NCBI GenBank assembly: GCA_020698575.1 | Contig: CM036243.1 | Coordinates: 28,751,403 to 28,815,402 of the forward strand | Direction of reading: 5' to 3' | Length of the DNA: 64,000 nt | Source: Bostrychus sinensis | Lineage: Eukaryota; Chordata; Actinopteri; Gobiiformes; Eleotridae | Shown: piece after piece, positions 45,271-57,906 of the stretch | How positions within the stretch are numbered: position 1 is the first letter of the stretch | Layout: every line of letters begins with the position of its first letter | Notes under the pieces: generated by a model | Database searches by the model: none | Told to the model about the DNA's origin: nothing | Seen by the model: the letters and a program-made list of their open reading frames with translations, nothing else | Made by a program: the position numbers and the translations under genes

Positions 45271-45465
45271 GTTAGCGGCTCGCTAGACTTGTAAACAAAC
45301 CGCGCACCACAATGACATAGCAGTCTGTCGCCCTCAGAGCTGATGATGTAACCAGGCCACGGCACGGATCATTTGTGCAGATGTGAGTGCGGGCCGGTGG
45401 GGGACTCAGACCCCTCCCCAATCGTTCCTGGGCATGGCACGGTTTCAAGTGTGAGTGCGCCCTAA
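45271..45465. mobile_element. Right end of an unassigned TIR element
   Basis: CGTTCCTGGGCATGGCACGG, then TTTCAAGTGTGAGTGCGCCC then TAAG, is a typical transposon terminus with CACTCACAC-type end sequence. I did not find its left partner. The complete element at 44193-45270 may have inserted into it. Confidence 0.4.
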
Positions 45466-45474
45466 GTCCCAAGT

Positions 45475-45935
45475 TTAGTTCTGGTTTTACCTGGTTTAGA
45501 CCTAGTTTATTTCTGGCTTAGTTCTGGTTTAAGACCTGTTTTTTCCTGGTTTTTAGTTCTGAGTTTAGTCCTGGTTTTGTTCTGGTTTTATATCTGGTTA
45601 AGTTCTGGTTTTAGACCTGGTTTATTACTTGAGTTCAGTTTTTAGACCTGTTTATTTCCTGGTTTAGTTCTGGTTTTAGACCCGTTGTATTTCTTGTTAA
45701 GTTTTGGTTTTATACCTGGTTAGGTTCAGGTTTAGTTGCTGTTTTGTCCTTCTATGGTATTGTATTTTTCAGTTAATCCCTCAGCATAATCCTGGGTTTG
45801 TCCAAATTTAGGTTCATTTCAGTCTTTGACAGCCAAATTTTCCTACAGGGTTCTGTAAGAAACTCCATGTATACCCCCTGCAATCTGTTCGCGTACCCCT
45901 AGGGGTCCCCATACCCCTGGTTGGGAAACATGTTG
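45475..45935 (+). repeat. Repeat with degenerate 11-bp array, CTGGTTTAGTY units
   Basis: Units such as CTGGTTTAGAC, CTGGCTTAGTT, CTGGTTTTGTT and CTGGTTAAGTT run for about 270 bp at 10-12 bp spacing. GACAGCCAAATTTTCC then follows, and the unit ends in hAT-like ACCCCTGGTTGGGAAACATG. It is the reverse complement of the structure at 32968-33245, including the outer CCAAATTTTC / AAATATTTGG block. Confidence 0.65.
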
Positions 45936-46841
45936 TAATGTACTAACCTGCAACAGTCTGCCTTACCTCATATAGAGTCAGTTTTTATTCAACCCCAAAT
46001 GCCTGAACAGCTAATCACAAAACTCGGTCTTAAGAAACAAAAAGTGCCACTGGTGTGCACTTACTCTGAGTTTAATGAGTACTAAGACTTTCACGGTCTC
46101 GCCCTCACCTCATAAACAGTCGTCCACCTGGAAATACTGCGAGTTTCGATGTTGCTTTGTAATTATATTAAACTACTACGGGTGTTCGCCAAGATCCTCT
46201 GTGTAGACAAACATTTAATTTGTGTTTTCACCTGAGAGACCGCAAACTATTTTGTTGTGTAAGAAGGCTAGTGTCTACAACAACAGCGACGGCAGCTTTA
46301 TTCCTGATCAGTGTGGGATTTCACCGTAGCTCTCGCCATGGCACGGACTTGGCAGCTGGCTCCAGATTGAAGGATTAATGTTATTAGCTAAGTGATAAAT
46401 GGCTCAGAGAGATGGAAAGAGTAATAATATAATAGATCAAGTCGAAGTGATCATAGCGGGAGCTGTCCTTGGTGCTTCCCCTTGAAGACAGTATAAAGGC
46501 TGTGTTTAGGGCTGAGATAAAATAAGACATATGCGGGTCATAATGAGCTTGTGGGAACACAGGGAGCAACACAAAAACATCATTATAAGCTCCAGACTGT
46601 GAAGGAGGTGAATTCACAGAGCATTAAACGTGTAAAAAATATTGGTTTATGCTAAAATATTGTGCAATATTAAGAAAGTAGATGTAAGTATGTAATTAAT
46701 TTGTATTATTTACATTTAATTTATGTTTTTGTCAGCATTATTTGTGTCAAAAGAAATGGTCTTTTTTTTTAGGAAAAGGAAAGTAGTGGGCTAAGAAAGA
46801 AATGATTTGTTTTGGTATGGATTCAGAATAATCAGCCACAA

Positions 46842-47140
46842 GTCAATTCAATTCATTTATTTATAGCAGCAGTTCCCTCAAAGGGCTTTATAAACAAATA
46901 GTCACAAAATCAAAAATAAACACACAATCAAACATAAACAATAACTACACTAAGCTACACAGTCCCAGGACATCCCCAGCCCTTAGACCCTCCCTATCTT
47001 AAGGAAAAACTCCTAAAAACACCAGCTGTGGGTAAAAAAAAAAAAAAAAAGAAGAAGAAGATGGCTTATAGAGACCACATTGAAGGATCCACTCCCAGGA
47101 CGCACAGACTATAAATGTGTCTAGGACTGTTAAATAATAT
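46842..47140 (+). repeat. Dispersed repeat with AAGGAAAAACTCC core
   Basis: CAATTCAATTCATTTATTTA, AAAGGGCTTTATAAACAAAT, CAGGACATCCCCAGCCC and TTAAGGAAAAACTCCT resemble a very common fish retroelement-derived repeat. The class is not certain. Confidence 0.45.
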
Positions 47141-47179
47141 CAGTAACCAAAATATAAATTTTGTTGAGATTGTGGTTCA

Positions 47180-47310
47180 ATGGACAGAGCATTTACCCCT
47201 GGACTAAAGAGAGATAGGTACTTGGCAGAAGTGTGTGTGTGTGTTTTTGGAAATGGGTGAATGGCTTTAGCCCGAGGAGGTAGAAAAGTGCTACATAAAT
47301 GTGCTTCTAG
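47180..47310 (+). repeat. SINE fragment
   Basis: CAATGGACAGAGCATTTACC, AATGGGTGAATGGCTTTAGC and AGGTAGAAAAGTGCTACATA fit the head and tail of the tRNA-derived SINE at 50640 with an internal deletion. Bases 47320-49840 hold no feature I can support beyond short A tracts at 48823-48857. Confidence 0.5.
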
Positions 47311-49844
47311 TATAGTAGTTTATGTTCTCACCACTTCATTACAATACATTAAATTACCTTTAAAAAAAAAAACTCTAGTTATTTTTTTTTCAGACTCCTA
47401 TTGGTGAGAAATGCATTACTTTATTAATAGACATTGTTTTAGCAAATTATTTCAATATCACAAGTACTTCACATAATTAAAGAAATAATTAAGTCCCGCT
47501 GCCAAGTGTTTGAGAATGTAAAAAAGTTAAAGTTTAAATCACTGATCCAAATGTGACCATCCCTGTTTGTTCTTAGCGTGTGATTGGTCAAAACATCCAG
47601 TAGTTCCATAGTTCCCCCTCTGTCAAAAATGCTTCAGGTCTCTCATTTTATTCAGAGATGACTTCTATCATGATGTGCTATGGACTGAATAATAGGCATT
47701 CCTCCAATAAAAGTGAAATAAAGCAGGTAGTCCATTATCAGAAAACAGCGTTAACGTTATAATGGCACTATATTATTGTGGAAAAACTGATCAGACAAAG
47801 TCCATTCTTTGTTCTTTCATTGCAATAGAATTACCAGTGTCAGTCAAGTTTTTTGTTTTCATGTCAGAGAGACAGGACCTTAAGTCAAACGTGCCTTGGT
47901 TGGCGAAGTAATGTTTGATTGTGGTTTTGTTGTGTCTCCTGGAATAAAACAGGCAAAGCTCTGAAATCAAAGAGAAATTATGGATACAGTGAAGCTGCGC
48001 CGGCTCCGTGGCACACAGAGACACGGGGAACAGATGGAGGAACACATTCTGGTGAAGAGCAGATATGAGTTGTCAGTCCGTTGTCAAAACAGCAGATGGA
48101 GGTGTGCTGCCAAGTCCAAGACAGAGCACAAACTTTTTCTGTGACTAAATAATCCCTCTGTATGTCTGTATTTATAACTCTTTGTTTCGGAAAATATTTG
48201 AACAGTACTCTCTGGTTTTGTTTTTGTTTTCTTTCTCTAGATTTAGCTAGTAGTCTGAGGAAAGATTATCAGATAAGTTGAGTCTTGTTTTTTGCTGAAG
48301 GGAATGAACTCAGCTAAAGGCTCATCCTCCCTCGTAGTGTCCTATATTTGTGTTGTTTGGTGGTTCTTGCAGCAGCAGAAGAACAGTTAGAGCAGCATTG
48401 GGAGAAGCTTTAGGACTAAACATAAAACTGAAAGAAGTGGCAAAGATGTGTGCCGTTTTTGGTGGTGGTTTTGGTGGCATTTGGCACCATAAATGAATAT
48501 ATTGTTACAGTAAACCCAGTGGTAATAGGTATGCAGATTTCAATTTACATATATTTTAACAGAAAACAATTTTGTTATTAAACTCTCCAAACCTTCACTG
48601 AGAAGAAAGAAATAGCCTCCACTCCATCAGTTCTCAATTTGTCCTCTCTGGCAGTTGTAAAAACATTTTTTTTTTACAAAACAGACAAAAGCAACAACTG
48701 TAATTTTCATGTATTCTTATTTATTTAATCTTTATGTAACCAGGAAAAAAATCCATTGAGATTAACAATCTCTTTTACAAGGATGTCCTAGCTGTCCAAA
48801 ATGAGGCAGACCATCACAATCACAAAAAAAATCACAATCACAAAAAAAAAAAAAAAACATAAAATCTTGAAGACATTGAGATTAAATAATGATACAATTA
48901 AGATCCTGCACAACTACACCATACAGGTACAGCTAGAGGCTAAAAACTCAGATACAGATAAGAACTCTTACACTACCAAATACAAAATGCATAATGTGTA
49001 TTTCTTTTGATTGTGCAACACCAATTTGCACAATCAAAAGAAAATGCTTTCGAGCTGATAAGAGGGCACCTTAAACTCACAAAATTGTCACATTGATGTG
49101 TCGCCGATGAAACGTCATGCTAAAACAGCTTTATGATAAGCACGTGCCATTAGCTGGAGAAAATTAAAATTATACAATGAAGTATCCAAATAATAAAGGC
49201 ACGGACATTGGCAAGCTGCTATTTTCAAGGCAATATAAAGTCATATCCAAGTATACTGCCAACTTAAACTGCATGGTTCTTGGTAATTCTGGAGGAGGAC
49301 TGTTGTGAGTGAGGACTGTTGTTATTGTTGCATGCCCTTTCCTTTGTATGGCTTCTTAGTATTCACCGTGTAATCCTAGCCTCAAGTCCAATGGAAATCT
49401 GAAGTCTGGCGGCTCGACTTGAAAAGAAGTTTGAATTGAACACAGTTTTCACTCTGCTCTGATCTTTTGACATGGACCCACACAATGTTCGCTCAGTTTT
49501 ACAAGACTGGACCGCAGCCTTTAGCACTCACACAATTGCATTCGCCGTATTATGCATTCTGTGAATCTGATCTGTTGTTAAAATATAGATTATGTCCAAT
49601 CACCACGAGGATTACTGTGTTGTTTATTTATTTAGAGATATAGCTTTTAATGTTTTATCTTCTTTCGTGACTTTTACATTTGTCCACAGCGGTTGCTGGT
49701 CCAGCTTTAGCCTCTTACCGACCATAAACACGGAGCCAGTATGACATGACAGATGTGTGTGTTTATAAATGTGTTGTTTAAGAATGTCTAAAATGTTTGT
49801 TTAAAGGCTAAAAGTGCCCTCCTGTGGCAAAACCTGATAGTAAG

Positions 49845-50070
49845 TGAAAGTTGCACTTATAAGGATGCCCAAACTTTTGCACAGACATTTTTTTCGTATT
49901 TAATTTAATTCCATACACCTCAATACTGCTACACTAAAACATGTTGTTAGGAAAACACCCTAGAACTCAGATGTCACTAGAAAATTAATGACATACCCCT
50001 GTGATCTTTTTTCGCGAAGATTATTATGCAATCTGAGAGGGGTGCCCAAACCTTTACATATGACTGTAAG
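49845..50070. repeat. Partial Tc1/mariner-like end
   Basis: Starts near GATGCCCAAACTTTTGCACA and ends GGTGCCCAAACCTTTACATA then TGACTGTA. The right end read in reverse (TACAGTCATATGTAAAGG) has the TACAGT tip usual for Tc1-like elements. There is no transposase. Confidence 0.45.
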
Positions 50071-50639
50071 CCATAGTTTGTGTTAAAATACAATATCTGT
50101 TAAGCTATAATGTGATTTAGAGATGCAATGAAGCTAAAAAGAGATGACTGAGTGGGAACATAGCTTGGTTGACACTGTATGCTAGCGGTACATGCTAGAG
50201 ATGCTTTGTTATGCTAATTAAACAAATTGAAAATACATTATTTGCATGCATTGTGAATTTGATATGTGATGTTTTATTAATTATCTAATTTGTTGATGTC
50301 TTCAGTCAATTTAATTGCTCATTTAGGCAGTAAAAACTGTTACTTCAGACATAATGAATGCATTTTATACCTCATGTGTTTCACAGTTTTGCATGACTTT
50401 TATTATTATGAGTTACAACTGTTGCTCAAAAAATAAAGTCAACAATCTCAAGCATTAATATTTAAGCAAATTGTTGAAAGCCAGTGTATCTTTAGTGCTA
50501 TTCCCAAGCTCAGACAAATGTACAGGGCTGCATCAGGAGGGACATGTGGCGTAAAATCTATGCCAAAAAGGAAAGAAAACTTTGTGGAAATACTGCTTAT
50601 TATACAGCTATTAGTTTCCCATAACATGAGGTATAATTG

Positions 50640-50865
50640 AGGCAGCAGTAGTTCAACTGGTAGAAACGTTTGCCCACTAACCTGGAGGTTGACAGTTCGA
50701 GCCCTGCTGCCTGCATTGCATACTGTCGTTGTGTCCTTGAGCAAGACACTTCACCCACCTTGCCTGTATGAATGAGTGTGTGGTTGGAGAGGCCGTTGGC
50801 GCAAAATGGCAGCCAATGCGTCTTTGAATGTTCAATGAAGTGCTATATAAGACGGATGCATTATT
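50640..50865 (+). repeat. tRNA-derived SINE, most complete copy
   Basis: TAGTTCAACTGG matches the pol III A box (TRGYNNARNNGG) and GTTCGAGCC matches the B box, about 43 bp apart. TGTCCTTGAGCAAGACACTT, then CACCCACC and ATGAAGTGCTATATAAGACG then form the body and tail. The minus frames at 50448-50880 are translations of this repeat. Fragments occur at 1061, 34555, 36290 and 47180. Confidence 0.75.
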
Positions 50866-51649
50866 TATTATGGAGGTCACTACCTTTGTTGCTCATTTAT
50901 TTAGAGATATAGCTTTAATGTTTTATTTTCTTTCGTGACCTTTCGATTCCTTCTTCTGCAGTAGTCCACCTTTAGCTTCTTGCTGACCACAAACACAGCT
51001 GCCAGTTTGAAAAGGAAAAAAAGGAGGCTGAAGATGCCGAGATGTGTGTGTAGGTAAAGATATGGCCGTAAAAAACAGAGAAAAGGAAATGAACCAATAA
51101 ATAAAAGCAAATGAAGATTGATGGATCAAGCTTGAAATCTTATTAAATGCATCAATTCAACTCATTCCTATGTGCCACAAAGCTCTGGCTGACATCTTCG
51201 GTTAGCGAGACAACAGATGAATAGATATCTGTTGATCTGTTCGCCGGCTTGTTTATCAGTTTCCAAACAGGCCTGTGGGCACATCCCCTGCCTGAATGTG
51301 CCACCGATCCTCGATATGACACACAACGTTAAAATCACTTGTTAGAATCAATCCCACCGCCTTTTATCACTGCGGCAGAGGTAAGGGGAAAAATACTTTA
51401 GCTGTTTGCATATTTCATCATGGTGGGGGTGATGTGCCAATCCCTATCTTTCACCACTCTTGTCTTTGTGGCAGCGGAGAGCATCCACCAAGCTGTCGAG
51501 TGTTTAGGGGCAATTATAAAAGCAAACTGGAAAAAGGTGCTTCAATTCTTGTTTGAGAGCTAGCATAAGCAGAACTGTCTCGCATAGCTTTTGGCTGCAG
51601 CTCAAAAGCAAAGAAGGAAAATAATAAATAAATATTAATAAGGTTAGGT

Positions 51650-51900
51650 TGCAGTGTCAGTCGGTGCACAGTGGCAGAGAGAAGGAGCTCCTGCCGCATA
51701 TCATGGAGGTTGTAGGTTCAATCCTCAGGCTGGCTGACTGCTATCTTTCTAAGTAGAGTCTGCATATCCACAGACACGTGTTGGGAGAAATGGTGCATTT
51801 AAATTGCTCATAGTGGGAGTATGTTTGTTTGTAAGGGTATATTTCTGTGTTAGCCCTGCACCTTATCTACTAGTGTTGAGTGCTAAATTGCAAGTGGAGT
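51650..51900 (+). repeat. tRNA-derived SINE, diverged copy
   Basis: GGTTGTAGGTTCAATCCTCA holds a B box. AGAGTCTGCATATCC, AAATTGCTCATAGTGGGAGT and TGTGTTAGCCCTGCACC follow the order seen across the 42180 head and 42620 tail. Confidence 0.55.
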
Positions 51901-52509
51901 TAAAAAAATAAAAAATAAAAAAATCTGCCTGCTATGTGTGGATGTGGTCATTGTGGTTATTTATAGCCTCTGAGAGAGCCTAACTCTCAGTTATGCCAGG
52001 ATTTGCAGCAGGATGTGCCAGTTATGGTGTGTCTTATTAATTTAGTGTGAACGCAAATCAGGACTTAAGTGCACATTTTCCATAGTTGCTTGGAAAGAGT
52101 GGAAGATTAATGAATGTGCTAGGTAGGTTTGGACTAAAATAATTTGAGAACATTTTCTAAATTACACATTTATAAAACATTGGTGAATATTTAAGGGGGA
52201 AAAAGTTAGTTCAACTTGTAAATGTATATTTGAAATGCAAAAGTATATGACCTTGGTGGCAAAGGGGATAGCAGGCTCATCTTTCAGTCAGAAAGTCAAG
52301 CCAGATTTAGCCAGCTTTTACTGCATACTGTGTAGGATTTCCTTTTGTAAATCCAAGTAATACTTTACATTTTGTACTTCTTCTACCTGACAATGCAAAA
52401 TGAAAATAGCAGCAGTTTTCTGAAGGACAAAAAGGTTCCCTAAAAATAGTAAAACTCATCTGACCCTAAGTTTGGAAGCTGTCTTAAAAAAAATAAGTCA
52501 TAGAAACTT

Positions 52510-53025
52510 TGAAGAAGTCCTATATTGTGCTTTTTAAAGCTTTTTTAAATAGTTTTGGACACCACTGCATTAGTATTTCACATTTTATAACTTAAGATAA
52601 TGTATATGTATGGAAATGTCTTATTTTGGGAAGCTGTTACTATGACTTTGCAGTGAACGCTTGGATTAGGTGTCTGATGCCCCCTGCTGTTGGGACTGGA
52701 CAGAGCATGAGATGGATATTTAGCCTGGCTACTAGCAACATGACTCTAACAGATAGATAAATGAGATGACTGCTTTGTAGTGACGGTAATTTAAGCTCTG
52801 AAATGATCAGAATGAGTTCAGTGACGGTGCATGGGCTTTAGACACGAGCAGGAGCACTTCCTGGTCTCGTGTCGAGGTAGAGCAGTGAGATTGAGTGCTT
52901 TCAGCTGTTGAAAGGGCACTTTTCAAACAAGTGAATGAACCAAAATACTACTCCAGGTATGTTTTTGAGGTGCAAACATTATAACATTGTTAAAAGCTCA
53001 AAAAAAAAAAAAAAAAAAAAAGTCA
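52510..53025 (+). mobile_element. TTAAAGG-family MITE, longer form
   Basis: AGTCCTATATTGTGCTTTTT, GTTTTGGACACCACTGCATT, ATGTATATGTATGGAAATGT and TACTCCAGGTATGTTTTTGA match the copies at 60600 and 19624. The right end runs into an A tract (52999-53022). The middle 52660-52900 is GC-richer (CCCCCTGCTGTTGGGACTGG). No coding capacity. Confidence 0.55.
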
Positions 53026-53029
53026 AAAG

Positions 53030-56000
53030 CATCTAAGCTAATAAGAATTATTGGATTTATATGGATTCATCATGTCTTGGACCTGATCTGATTTTCAGTA
53101 GCAACAGTTGTTCGATCCATAACAACTAGCCATTATTGCATATCTGACAGGAGGATAAGCTCTCATTTCTGGTGCCAATAATTTTGCAGCTTGTAGTGTC
53201 AGAAATTACCATGTCTTTAATGTGATCTGAAGGCTTTGAGGGGGAACTGGAGTGAACTGTGTGGGCATTGATTGGCATCTGTGATTGATAGCTCACTCGG
53301 CTGTGTTTCTCTTCAATTTGTGGAGTCGCAGTGAGTCAACTTTTCTCAGCTGCTTTTTATAGAACAAACAGCTACTGATTTCCAGGCAGCTTTACAAGAA
53401 CTGTAGTTGAAGGCTTACACTAACATTGTGACACAATTATAGGAAAACCGCTATGTCCCAATCAACAAAAAGAGCTTTGGCTCACTGATAGTTTTAGGAT
53501 CCAGGCTTTTGAAAAACAGTTCAGTTCATAATTGTCCCAAGATAATATAGTGGGCAGCTGTAGGAAGAAGAAGTGGAACATTTATTGGATTCTAATGAGC
53601 TGTCTGTTTTTCCAACAGAGGCAAATGCAAAGAGGAAGATCAGGAGGTACTTCTGTAAAAAATACCAATGTATAAGACTGTATACTGCTTAAAGGATGCT
53701 GTGCTTAAGGTGCCAGGTAGAAGACCAAAGAGGAGATTTACAGTATGAATATTGTGAAAGAGGACATGAAGTTAGTTGGTGTGAGAAAGGGATGCAGAGA
53801 GCAGGGCTAAATGGGGGCAGATGATTCTCTGTTGTGACCCTAAAAAGAAAAGAAGTGTAACACATTCTTTATAGTGATTCATGGATTGATAGCATGACAC
53901 ATTTCAAGGCCACACAACAAAGAGAGGAAACAGAAACTGTAAAAAATAACAGTTTAACATTTAGCACTGTTTTCAAATACATAATGGATTTTTTATTTAT
54001 TTATTTTTTATTTTTTTGGAGTGCTTTCAATTTTTCCCTTAAAGAGCTACTTTGATAATTAATAACATCAACTATAAACTAAAATAGCTGTATTCCCTAA
54101 AATAAGGTATCATTAATTGGCCTTGAGGAAATCCTTGCGTTTCAGACTGAAGATGACTCGGGCTGTTGTAGCTTATGACTACATCTAGTGGTGGAAAGTC
54201 ATATTACAGAATACTTCCTGTCATCGCTTGGTGTTTATAGAAGTGGGGTCTCAAAGCTTTTTTCTCCTGAGAGCTACTTTTACAAAATGAAGCCGTCAGA
54301 GAGCCACTTGTGGTGTTAGCATTCATTCTCATTACTTATTTCAACCTGATGAACATTTATTTTGTTTCCATACCTGGACATTTGCAAAGTGTTGGTGTCC
54401 ACAACTCACATTTTTCCAAACAAAAAACTAAAAGTAAGTTCACCTGCATGTGCAGATCAGACACATTCATCGTTTACATTTGTGAAACAAAACTCTGTTT
54501 TCTACTGACTCAGTAACTAACCTTCATGAAAATGCTGTAGTATGTTTTTAGCCTCTTAGCTGTGGACATGTTCGTTGCCGATCTCATATCACTTCATCAA
54601 GCTTGACTGCAGCGCAACTGACGACTAATTGACAAATAATCTTTCTCTGTACAAAGGAGGCGGGTACCTATAAATTTGATTACGTTTGCCAGGAGATTAA
54701 TCACATCTGACTAATGAAGCTAATGTAAGATTTATTCAAGCAGAACTCTGTAGATGTTTTCTTATGTCATTGCTGTTTTTGGTCATGACAAAAATTGAGA
54801 ATTAAAGCCGTCACTAGCTTGTTGCTAACCCTGATGTGCTGCTTCCTTGCCAGACTCGAGACGTCTGTGACTCCGGGTTGGCGGCGCTTACACTTGCAAG
54901 TGTGGTTTTCGGCCCACAGACACCAGAAGGTGATGAGGGATGCTTTATTTACCCTACAACAACTTAGTTAACCGTCATACGGACTCTGTAAAAAAAAGTT
55001 ACTAAGTCCTGCTTTGTGGAGCACATCTTAGTCAGGATGTCAAGACTCTTTTTATAGAGTACTGTGCACAAGTAAATTTAGCATGTCAATTCCACTCGAA
55101 AGTAATACTCATTTCCCTTTAAAATAGTTAACAAAATGCATGCACATTTTTGCTTCTCTCTAAACAAGTATGAAAAACAGAGCTTAGTCTCTGGGGTGTC
55201 ATCAGTGCAATAAAATGGCTTTCTGAACACACCACAGGTAACAACAGCAAACGTTTCTGTTGGTTTAAATTTAATATGCAAAATAAATTATTCATCATGC
55301 TCTCAAAGCTCAATTCATTTACTGTGTTTTAGCTGTGTGGTGCGATTTTGCTGATGTTTGTGCAGCATCACAGTGAAACCAACTTATTGACTCTTGAGTT
55401 TCTTAGAGGCATCATAAAAAAGTAATAATCATTACAGTATTGTTTAATTAAATTGCTTTTATTATCAGTCTAGTTAATTTAGGCTAATCACAATAAGAAA
55501 GCAAATAAAGCCTACTTATAAAGCTTGCATTTTCTATTTATTTCTCCCACTTTCCCTCAGGACGTGACCTGTTTGTTTACCACCACCAGCCCAAGACTTC
55601 ATTTCAGGACGGCATTAGTAATTTACTAATTGGAGTGTGAAATTATAGGGAGTCTTCCATTATAAAATACCATTGCGCAAATAAGGAGGGGAGGATCAAA
55701 GATTTATAGTTTAAAAGTGCTGTGTTACCAGAAAAAAAGAAAGAAAGAAGACTGGTTGCAATTTCCAGCTCCTCCGAAGCTCATATAGCCTCAACCCCAT
55801 TTCCCTTTCCCTTTCACAACCCCCCTAATGATCGTAACACACCTTGCAGCCTATAAATCTGAACAGTAGGGAAACTAAGTGTCTCATCATTATGCAGCCT
55901 CCACCTATTCATTGGAAGTGCGTCCGTGTAAGGCCCCCAGGACGGCTGCGGCGCTGGTTTAAATCCAATCTCATTTCACTGAACTCTTCATCACTTCTCC

Positions 56001-56505
56001 CGCTCTCCTCCCCCCCTGGACCTTAATGACGTCCCGGCGCCATATTGTTGTCTTATGTGTAATGGGCATAAGCTGAATTACTCTCCTGCTTGAGTAATGA
56101 CGATGACTGACTTGAGTTGACAAAGCCGTTCTCACTCAAGGTGATGTTGCTCCCTGAACAAGTTACAAAAGTCTTCTTCCTCGATGCACATCTCCTTGGC
56201 GCGGCTGGAGATGTGCCCGTTTGTAAATAGACGGGTGGACTCGCCTCATTTATGTTACATGACAGGAGTAGAGCCAAATGCGTCACACATCAATTAGAAG
56301 CAGGTATGTTAATCTGAAAAATCTATAATAATAATGTGGGACAAAAACGTTTCTACAATGTACCTGGTAATTGTTGAAAATTGCAATTGGATCCTGATGA
56401 ATATCTTCTGAATAATACAATAAGGCAAACACTAATGCTTTGTCATAGATGCAGTGCTCCAGTCTGATTGCTTGGACTTGCACTTGTACTCCTCTCCTCT
56501 GACAG
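53030..56505. other. Intronic stretch, little recognised
   Basis: Bases 54243-54310 (GGGGTCTCAAAGCTTTTTTC, then CTGAGAGCTACTTTTAC) look like the tip of a hAT element without a visible partner. The segment 55840-56060 is GC-richer, free of recognised repeats, and contains TTAATGACGTCCCGGCGCCA. I see no exons. Confidence 0.4.
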
Positions 56506-56509
56506 ACCA

Positions 56510-56932
56510 GTGGCCTATTGCTGGAAGCCGGTTGAACAAACTCAGAGTTGGGGAGTAACTTCTGGGTTGATAAAACTAAACAAATTCAAACTGAGTAACT
56601 TTGGGTTCATGTGTTGCTTAAAGCTGGGTCTGAACTTTCTCCGTTAACTTAGAGTTAAAACCTTCACCACTGATGACTGCACAGATCTGGCAGACACTGG
56701 CACAGTTCAGCCATTAGTGTTCAGTCTAGGGGAAAGGGGGAAAGGCTACCACAGCAGGGCGCATGTGGATACTGTACTGATACTGTAAATACTGAAACAT
56801 ACATTTTGTCACATTTTTTTAATGTGAAAAAAATTGAGGCCTAGAGCAAAAGTTTAGTAGAAGATGTGTCACATGTCATATTCCTGAACTTAACCTGAAC
56901 TAAAACTAAACCAGCTTCCGGCAACAGGCCTC
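56510..56932. mobile_element. Short TIR element
   Basis: GTGGCCTATTGCTGGAAGCC then GGTT, on the left, is the inverse of AACCAGCTTCCGGCAACAGG then CCTC on the right, with few mismatches. Inner AACTTAGAGTTAAAAC and GAACTTAACCTGAAC words extend the symmetry. No coding capacity and no clear target duplication. Confidence 0.6.
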
Positions 56933-57299
56933 AGGACTTCTAGCTCAACTCTGAATGATGTTGCATTCATTATAGATTGGAATTTCGGAAATACCAACCT
57001 CCGACACAAGTACAATTTCCTTCAACACGACCTTGAGTCGGAGGGGATTGCAGGGAAACTCATGCATCAAATATTTGTTATCTATATTCAATTAGCACAT
57101 GAAAAAAGTGTATTCCCATTAAAAACCTCACAAGGCTAGTTATGACAAAATTACCAAACTAGAAACATCACCTGATATAACTCTGTTCTTGTTCGTGTGG
57201 CTTTCATGTTTATTTTCTGAACTGATTTCGTGAACAGACTTTTTTCAGCAGTTCCTAAGAAGGGCTTTCTGAGTTTACAATCTGCCTTGAATGCAGCAC

Positions 57300-57670
57300 A
57301 AGACACGGACTTGTGAACCAATGACTCAGACTTGGACTCAGACTAGTAGCTACTTGCGAGTCACTCATTTTTATTAATTAATTGATTGTTATATTATTGT
57401 TCTGTTTTGAAATAGGTATATACAAACTGATGTCTGAATCTGCACATTCAGAAGTATAAATGACATTGATGACTCAACTTGGACTTAATCTTAACTTGAA
57501 CATGAACTTTTTTAGGTACCTCAGGCTCAACTTGGACCCTCAACTCAAAATGACTTCCCTTGGGACCGACTTGAAATTTATTGCATAACTCAGTTTAAGA
57601 CTCGGACTCCCCAGACTCAGTTTTGAGCCGACACTGACCGGACGTTAGTGACTCATACTTAGACTCAAGG
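57300..57670. repeat. Degenerate GACTTGGACTCA repeat
   Basis: Variants of GACTTGGACTCA (ATGACTCAGACTTGGACTCA, CTCAACTTGGACCCTCAACT, AGACTCGGACTCCCCAGACT) recur with loose 10-12 bp spacing. A dispersed, minisatellite-like fish repeat. Confidence 0.5.
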
Positions 57671-57906
57671 CTCATTCAATTCATTCATTTTTATGATTAT
57701 ATTTGAACAGCAAAGTTATATTACAAACATGTTTTTTTTACCAGCAACACAGAGACAACAATCTCCCAACATGTTCTCACATTTGACTTGCGTTGGTGGA
57801 GACAGTAATGGCATCCTGCAGCCAGTTTGTGTAGCTGTGTCTGTGAAGACTCACTCATCCAGGGTAATTGCATCACAACTAAAAGTTTTTTAAAAAAGTT
57901 TTAAAA

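Noticed and set aside
50640..50720. Possible tRNA gene (A and B boxes present)
   Set aside because: No cloverleaf arms, and the sequence continues into a SINE body shared by several other loci.
57300..57670. Possible functional tandem array
   Set aside because: The GACTTGGACTCA words are loosely spaced and widespread in fish DNA. Listed only as a repeat.
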